The notes below the pieces were generated by a model. The model saw nothing but the letters and a program-made list of their open reading frames with translations, made no database searches and had not been told where the DNA came from. Below, piece by piece: positions 38,927-42,735 of a DNA stretch of 42,735 nucleotides. The DNA comes from Defluviitaleaceae bacterium (GTDB lineage: Bacteria; Bacillota; Clostridia; Lachnospirales; WRAX01): positions 1 to 42,735 of the forward strand of contig WQWB01000008.1 in NCBI GenBank assembly GCA_009785555.1, given 5' to 3'. The first letter of the stretch is position 1. Each line of letters opens with the position of its first letter. A program made the position numbers and the translations under genes.

Positions 38927-40522
38927 TTATATCATTAAATGTATTTCCTGATTATAATCCGCCATTGGGAAAAGCTCGCCGAAGCCGCAGTCGGATAATT
39001 TAACGGTGCATTCATTCGGATTTTTGAAGTTTACGCTTAGGTTCAGCTTCGTTGTGCCTGGCGGGCGGGTTGGTAAATCACGCAGAGGTATTGTGGCGAG
39101 CTGGCGTATTTCGCCTTCGTCGTTACGGCTGTAGAGTGGTATATCACAATCTGCCGCGCCAGTGCCGCCGAGGTATATAAAATGGAAATTGCCGCGTTCC
39201 TGCCACCAAAAACTACCCATCTCAACGATTGGAAGAAACTTTTCGCGTTTAATGTTTTGGTGCTTATTCTGAACCAGAACTCCAATGTCAATGGTTAGGC
39301 GGTGGCTGTCCTCTATCATAAATTTTGGTATGTCTATAACGCCAAGTGCCGCCGCCGCACGTATGGATGCGCCACTTGCCGCTGCTGCTTTTGGGTTTTT
39401 ATCTATTATTACATTCGCGCGAGGATAAAGCTCCCTTATCGTGTCGCGCACCCAAAGCATCTCAAATCCGCCGCCGCTGCATAAAATGGTATCGATACTG
39501 ACGGCATTATCACCCGCAAGGTTAAAAAGCCGCTTGAGAAATACGGTGAACCGCTCTTTGTATGGGCGCAACGTTTCGTTCATAACTTTGTCTGTAACCG
39601 ATAAAACGACTGGTGGGTAGAGGAAGTTGTAGTATAATTTGACAGGGCGGCCGCCAGGCTGAAATTGGAAAAGTACATCCTTGTGTTGGTATGAAAAGCT
39701 TTTTATCTGTTCATATATCTGCGGATTTATTTTGTCTTTAGATATGGCGGCCTCACTGCAGTAGTGTTCGGTAATGAGTTTGTCCATAGCGGCGTCTATT
39801 GCGTCCGTACCGATGTTTTTATCGAAAAAGGATGAAAGGCATTTTATCATGCATACTCCTTCGTCCTCATCGGCGGGAATGATTTCGTAAATTCCGCCGC
39901 GCAGTTCGCGTGCACCGAAGTCCAGTAAGACGGTATTCTCTTTCTTGGGTTTGATTTTGAGAAAATAATTGGAAAACACACATTCTCTGTCAGAATCCAT
40001 GGATATCAACGGTTTATCGTATCCGGCGAGCTTAAAAACTTGTAAAAGAGCTTCTTTATTTTCTTCGGATGCATATCCGGGAAGAGACAGTACGATACCC
40101 GCAAACTCCGCATTAGGGTTGATGTTTCTGCAGTTTTGGAGCAGCTCACGTAGATAGTATGTCGTGGCTTGTTCAGCACCAATGGGTTTATCGCCAATAT
40201 CTAAGTATTCCTTCCGCAACGTGCGCTCTATAAGCCCGGTGATAATCGCGTCATCGGTCACGCCGCGGTTTAATAGGGCGTATTCGCCAAAGACAAAATC
40301 GCGCGACTCTTTAGCGTATTGCAAAGCCGTAGGCATACTGGGTTTACCGTAGCCGCCGCTCACGTCAATTATCTCGGCACCTCCGCGCCCGTGGTCGAAA
40401 TATGCCAAAGAAGAGCTATGGTTACCTAAATCCACGCCCAGTATAAATAAACTCTCCCTTGACCTTGCGTCAAGTAAATTTTCTTCAAAACGCTTGCGGT
40501 ATATTTTCCAACTGTGGGTCAT
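38927..40522 (-). CDS. Hsp70-like protein with degenerate ATPase motifs (gene B)
   Basis: A 531-residue paralogue of gene C: both begin with a W-x-x-Y-R-K helix before the first strand, and both end with a short beta domain, here LPTRPPGTTKLNLSVNF and DCGFGELFPMAD. The nucleotide-binding motifs are eroded: phosphate-1 is DLGNHSSSLAYF, connect-1 lacks EEPxAAA (SMDSDRECVFSNYF), phosphate-2 is LLDFGARELRGGIY and the adenosine motif is LCSGGGFEMLWV. The ATPase is probably weak or absent, suggesting a scaffold or regulatory role. No lid. GAAGGAAACC precedes the ATG. It follows the GrpE-like gene by 25 nt and leads to gene C by 75 nt. Confidence 0.85.
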   Translation of the reverse strand: MTHSWKIYRKRFEENLLDARSRESLFILGVDLGNHSSSLAYFDHGRGGAEIIDVSGGYGKPSMPTALQYAKESRDFVFGEYALLNRGVTDDAIITGLIERTLRKEYLDIGDKPIGAEQATTYYLRELLQNCRNINPNAEFAGIVLSLPGYASEENKEALLQVFKLAGYDKPLISMDSDRECVFSNYFLKIKPKKENTVLLDFGARELRGGIYEIIPADEDEGVCMIKCLSSFFDKNIGTDAIDAAMDKLITEHYCSEAAISKDKINPQIYEQIKSFSYQHKDVLFQFQPGGRPVKLYYNFLYPPVVLSVTDKVMNETLRPYKERFTVFLKRLFNLAGDNAVSIDTILCSGGGFEMLWVRDTIRELYPRANVIIDKNPKAAAASGASIRAAAALGVIDIPKFMIEDSHRLTIDIGVLVQNKHQNIKREKFLPIVEMGSFWWQERGNFHFIYLGGTGAADCDIPLYSRNDEGEIRQLATIPLRDLPTRPPGTTKLNLSVNFKNPNECTVKLSDCGFGELFPMADYNQEIHLMI

Positions 40523-40547
40523 TTGTGGTTTCCTTCAGTGTTTTGCA

Positions 40548-41777
40548 TTATTTTGCAGCTATAACGTTTGCCCTTAAAATTACCCTGTCACCTTGTTTAA
40601 AACCGCTATTAAGCAACTTTATGATTTCACCCTTTTTGAAGTTTCCATCGGTCTCTGCCGTTAAAACCTCGTGATATTGGCCGTTAAACATTGTGCCGGG
40701 GGTAGGCTGTATCGGGGATATACCGAAATGGCCTAAGGCGGACGCAATGGTTGCCGTGGCATCGTCCAACAACGCAACGAATGCGCCGATAGCCTCATTG
40801 CTGTGCGAGGCTTCACGAATACGCGGCGCGGAATGGAGCATTATTTCTTCAAAAGTCGTAATTTCGTATAATGTGTGTTCCTTTTTAAATTTCGTCAACA
40901 GGCCATCGACCTGCTCGGCAATCTTATCGGCAGGTGAATATTTGCTTACGGCGTAGGGAGCGTATATTTCGTTTGCAACGGTAAAGTTTAAGTATTTTTT
41001 GACGGCGGACAGTGCGCGTCTGTCTCCTTTTTGATAAACGGCCATTTCCTGTACCATCGTATTAAATGCTGCCGCCGACACGGTATCAATCCAAGGCGGA
41101 AGAAGTGGGTTAGGCGGCTCGATTGGTTTGTTTATACAAGACGCGATACTCTCTTTTAAAGCGGTAAGCCCCTCGTCCAAAGATTCGGATTTAATTTGCA
41201 TGGTTTCCGCAATGCCTTTAATGATACGATTTTCGGTGCTGTCTACGGAGTATTGAAATTTGTATCGTTCATAAAAATCAGCTATTTTTTTAAAAATAGC
41301 GCGTATCCCGTCTGTCATGCTAATTTCGCTTGCTAATTTATTTCCTGCATTATTATTAGATAAATGCCGGCCGCTTTCAGCCGGGGCATGTTGGTGGTGT
41401 AAAATTTCTTTGTGTAATTCTGCAGTAAAAGCGATGCGGAGAGTCTCGAGCTTTCCGGCAAAATCTGCCGTTGTTTCTTCGATATCAAACTGCGGAATGT
41501 TATTTTCAGAAATATTTTTTAGTTTTGATAAAAAATTATTGTACTGCTCCGTTCCTGGCCTGGCATGAAAAAACAACCGCGTTTCGGTAAAGAAGTTTTC
41601 AGAAAGCTCGGATTTGGGTATATTAAAAATATTTTCCGACAAAATGGCGCAAAAAGTGTCTATTGGCGTGACGGCACGCTGCCAAAGCCGAAGGATCTTG
41701 CTTTCGCGGCTTTGGGTATAAGTTCTCTGTCTATTGCGAGGTTTTGGGTATCTGCTCATAATATCAGCTCTCTGCAT
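40548..41777 (-). CDS. Large GrpE-like protein
   Basis: A 409-residue protein whose last 120 residues look like GrpE, the nucleotide exchange factor of DnaK: a helical part (FVALLDDATATIASALGHFGISPIQP) and a beta domain (GTMFNGQYHEVLTAETDGNFKKGEIIKLLNSGFKQGDRVILRANV) matching the usual H-x-A-V-x-x-x and GY-x-x-x-x-R-V-I-R-x-A pattern. Residues 1-280 are mostly helical and unrecognised; ordinary GrpE is about 200 residues. The ATG immediately follows the stop of Hsp70 gene A (TAAATG); an alternative ATG is at 41759. Its place between three Hsp70 genes supports a co-chaperone role. Confidence 0.75.
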   Translation of the reverse strand: MQRADIMSRYPKPRNRQRTYTQSRESKILRLWQRAVTPIDTFCAILSENIFNIPKSELSENFFTETRLFFHARPGTEQYNNFLSKLKNISENNIPQFDIEETTADFAGKLETLRIAFTAELHKEILHHQHAPAESGRHLSNNNAGNKLASEISMTDGIRAIFKKIADFYERYKFQYSVDSTENRIIKGIAETMQIKSESLDEGLTALKESIASCINKPIEPPNPLLPPWIDTVSAAAFNTMVQEMAVYQKGDRRALSAVKKYLNFTVANEIYAPYAVSKYSPADKIAEQVDGLLTKFKKEHTLYEITTFEEIMLHSAPRIREASHSNEAIGAFVALLDDATATIASALGHFGISPIQPTPGTMFNGQYHEVLTAETDGNFKKGEIIKLLNSGFKQGDRVILRANVIAAK

Positions 41778-42735
41778 TTAATATAAATCGTCTACTGACA
41801 GTTCCGTCACAGCACCGCTTTCGGATGTGGATTGTGCGGTTACCTTTAGCATATTGTCCTGCGCCACATGGAAGATAACTCGCACCTTTTCCTGCCCTTT
41901 GGGACCCGCGGGGATGCCTCGCAATTGCGTGCCGGCGAGGCGCTTCATCCCGTCAGCTGAAACGTTAGTCGACGAAGCAGGCACATCGGGGCTTGGGTTT
42001 GTGTTCTCATAAACGACAATAGCCATGCTTGTTACATTATCAAAGTTGGTCGTAAGTAAGTCAGCGGCTTCGATGACAAGCCCCTCGCGCGGGATATCAA
42101 CGCCCTGGGGCACGATCTGCAGAAAGCGGCGCCCCGCGATCTCAAGACCAAGGGGGTGGATGGTTCGTTCTTGCATAACGGGGCCTTTTAGCGTCGGCAT
42201 CATTATCATATTACAGTAATGCGCTGCACCCTGCGAGATGGACAGTGCCGGCGAAATTCGCGATCTAAACGGTTCTTTGCCGAACTTTTCCAGTATTTTT
42301 TCACCAACCAAGGTAAGAGAGGAAGAGCCGCCGACGAGGAAGACCTCATCCACTTTATTTGGATCAAGCTCCGCAGCCTCCAAGCATTTGTCTATGCAGT
42401 CAAGTGTGATGTCAATTATATCCAAGAGGTTTTTACCGATAAATTTTTCGCATGCGGCTGGAGTGTCGCCAAGCTCGTTTACTCGTTTGTGGCTGATAAA
42501 ATCGTCCCGCGATATTTCCATGTTTATATTCACTATCCGAGGTTCTTGTATGAAAGGCGCAAGGGTGATTTTTGTTGTCTTGGATTGGGATAGGCGTTCT
42601 TTTGCCTGGTTGGCAACCTGCGCAAGGCGTACGAGGGCAACCTTTTTTTGCCGCGCGGACATGCCGTCGTCGGCTTGCCGGTTAAACAGGTCTATTTCGT
42701 TATCCGTTAGTTTGCGGAATTCTTCGTAGATCATA
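41778..42735 (-). CDS. Hsp70-family protein, 5' end outside window (gene A)
   Basis: The C-terminal 319 residues of an Hsp70. The track's initial Met is internal: the sequence begins in the middle of the nucleotide-binding domain (ARQKKVALVRLAQVANQAKERLSQSK is the DnaK helix before the INL strand). It has VDEVFLVGGSSSLTLVGEKI (adenosine motif) and SISQGAAHYCNMI (connect-2). The substrate-binding beta domain is recognisable (GLEIAGRRFLQIVPQGVDIP, GTQLRGIPAGPKGQEKVRVIFHVAQDNMLKVTAQ). The protein ends DLY directly after this domain, so the helical lid is absent. First visible gene of the Hsp70/GrpE operon. Confidence 0.9.
   Translation of the reverse strand, partial: MIYEEFRKLTDNEIDLFNRQADDGMSARQKKVALVRLAQVANQAKERLSQSKTTKITLAPFIQEPRIVNINMEISRDDFISHKRVNELGDTPAACEKFIGKNLLDIIDITLDCIDKCLEAAELDPNKVDEVFLVGGSSSLTLVGEKILEKFGKEPFRSRISPALSISQGAAHYCNMIMMPTLKGPVMQERTIHPLGLEIAGRRFLQIVPQGVDIPREGLVIEAADLLTTNFDNVTSMAIVVYENTNPSPDVPASSTNVSADGMKRLAGTQLRGIPAGPKGQEKVRVIFHVAQDNMLKVTAQSTSESGAVTELSVDDLY

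Noticed and set aside
1-42735. CRISPR array, transposase or prophage genes
   Set aside because: No regularly spaced repeats and no transposase, integrase or phage structural protein seen in any frame.

Overview
The window is a chromosomal segment from a low-to-mid GC, endospore-forming member of the Firmicutes, most likely class Clostridia. This rests on gene content: ScpA/ScpB, RNase J, IreB-RuvX-DUF1292, MltG, YqhQ, MtaB, a SigK-type sporulation sigma factor, and an elongator tRNA-Met that matches the Bacillus form from memory. No family or genus can be assigned by eye. There are no insertion sequences with transposase, no phage genes, no CRISPR array and no rRNA.

Layout. (1) 1-12.56 kb, minus strand: an operon from a TTGTGG-17-TATAAT promoter encoding a 2-oxoacid dehydrogenase complex in the order E2, E3, a YqhQ-Nudix fusion, a RelA/SpoT-domain protein, a fused E1 alpha-beta, an SDR, and a RibU-like ECF S component. 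A SNF2/SWIM helicase cut by the window edge follows. (2) 12.6-16.3 kb: a small mixed region with a YwaF-like membrane protein, murA, a PF06541 membrane protein and mntP. (3) 16.4-28.6 kb, minus strand: a housekeeping block ffh-rpsP-khpA-rimM-trmD-mtaB, then ireB-ruvX/DUF1292-rnj-mltG-M50 pseudoprotease-scpA-PAP2-GNAT-scpB/GNAT. (4) 28.6-32.3 kb, minus strand: an AlkC-like protein, ftsH and hpt. (5) 32.6-36.97 kb: sigK, a ZIP transporter divergent from a DtxR-family repressor with palindromic operators, tRNA-Met, a MerR regulator and YitT. (6) 37.2-42.7 kb, minus strand: three Hsp70-family proteins that appear to lack the alpha-helical lid, plus a large GrpE-like protein, in one tight operon whose 5' end lies outside the window.

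The two most interesting things are these. First, there are two copies (34647-34794 and 37053-37199) of a roughly 147-nt element with a closed outer stem and three internal hairpins. The stem sequences differ between copies but pairing is kept by paired substitutions, while the middle hairpin loop is conserved in sequence. I recognise no named family. One copy supplies the last codons and stop of the DtxR-type repressor gene. Second, the Hsp70/GrpE cluster combines one Hsp70 with degenerate nucleotide-binding motifs, one with good motifs, one partial copy, and a GrpE-like C-terminal domain on a large unknown N-terminal region.

A third theme is protein fusion. ScpB-GNAT, RuvX-DUF1292 (with an internal ribosome site still visible), YqhQ-Nudix and E1alpha-E1beta are each single uninterrupted reading frames. 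All functions are inferred from sequence motifs read by eye; no database search was run.
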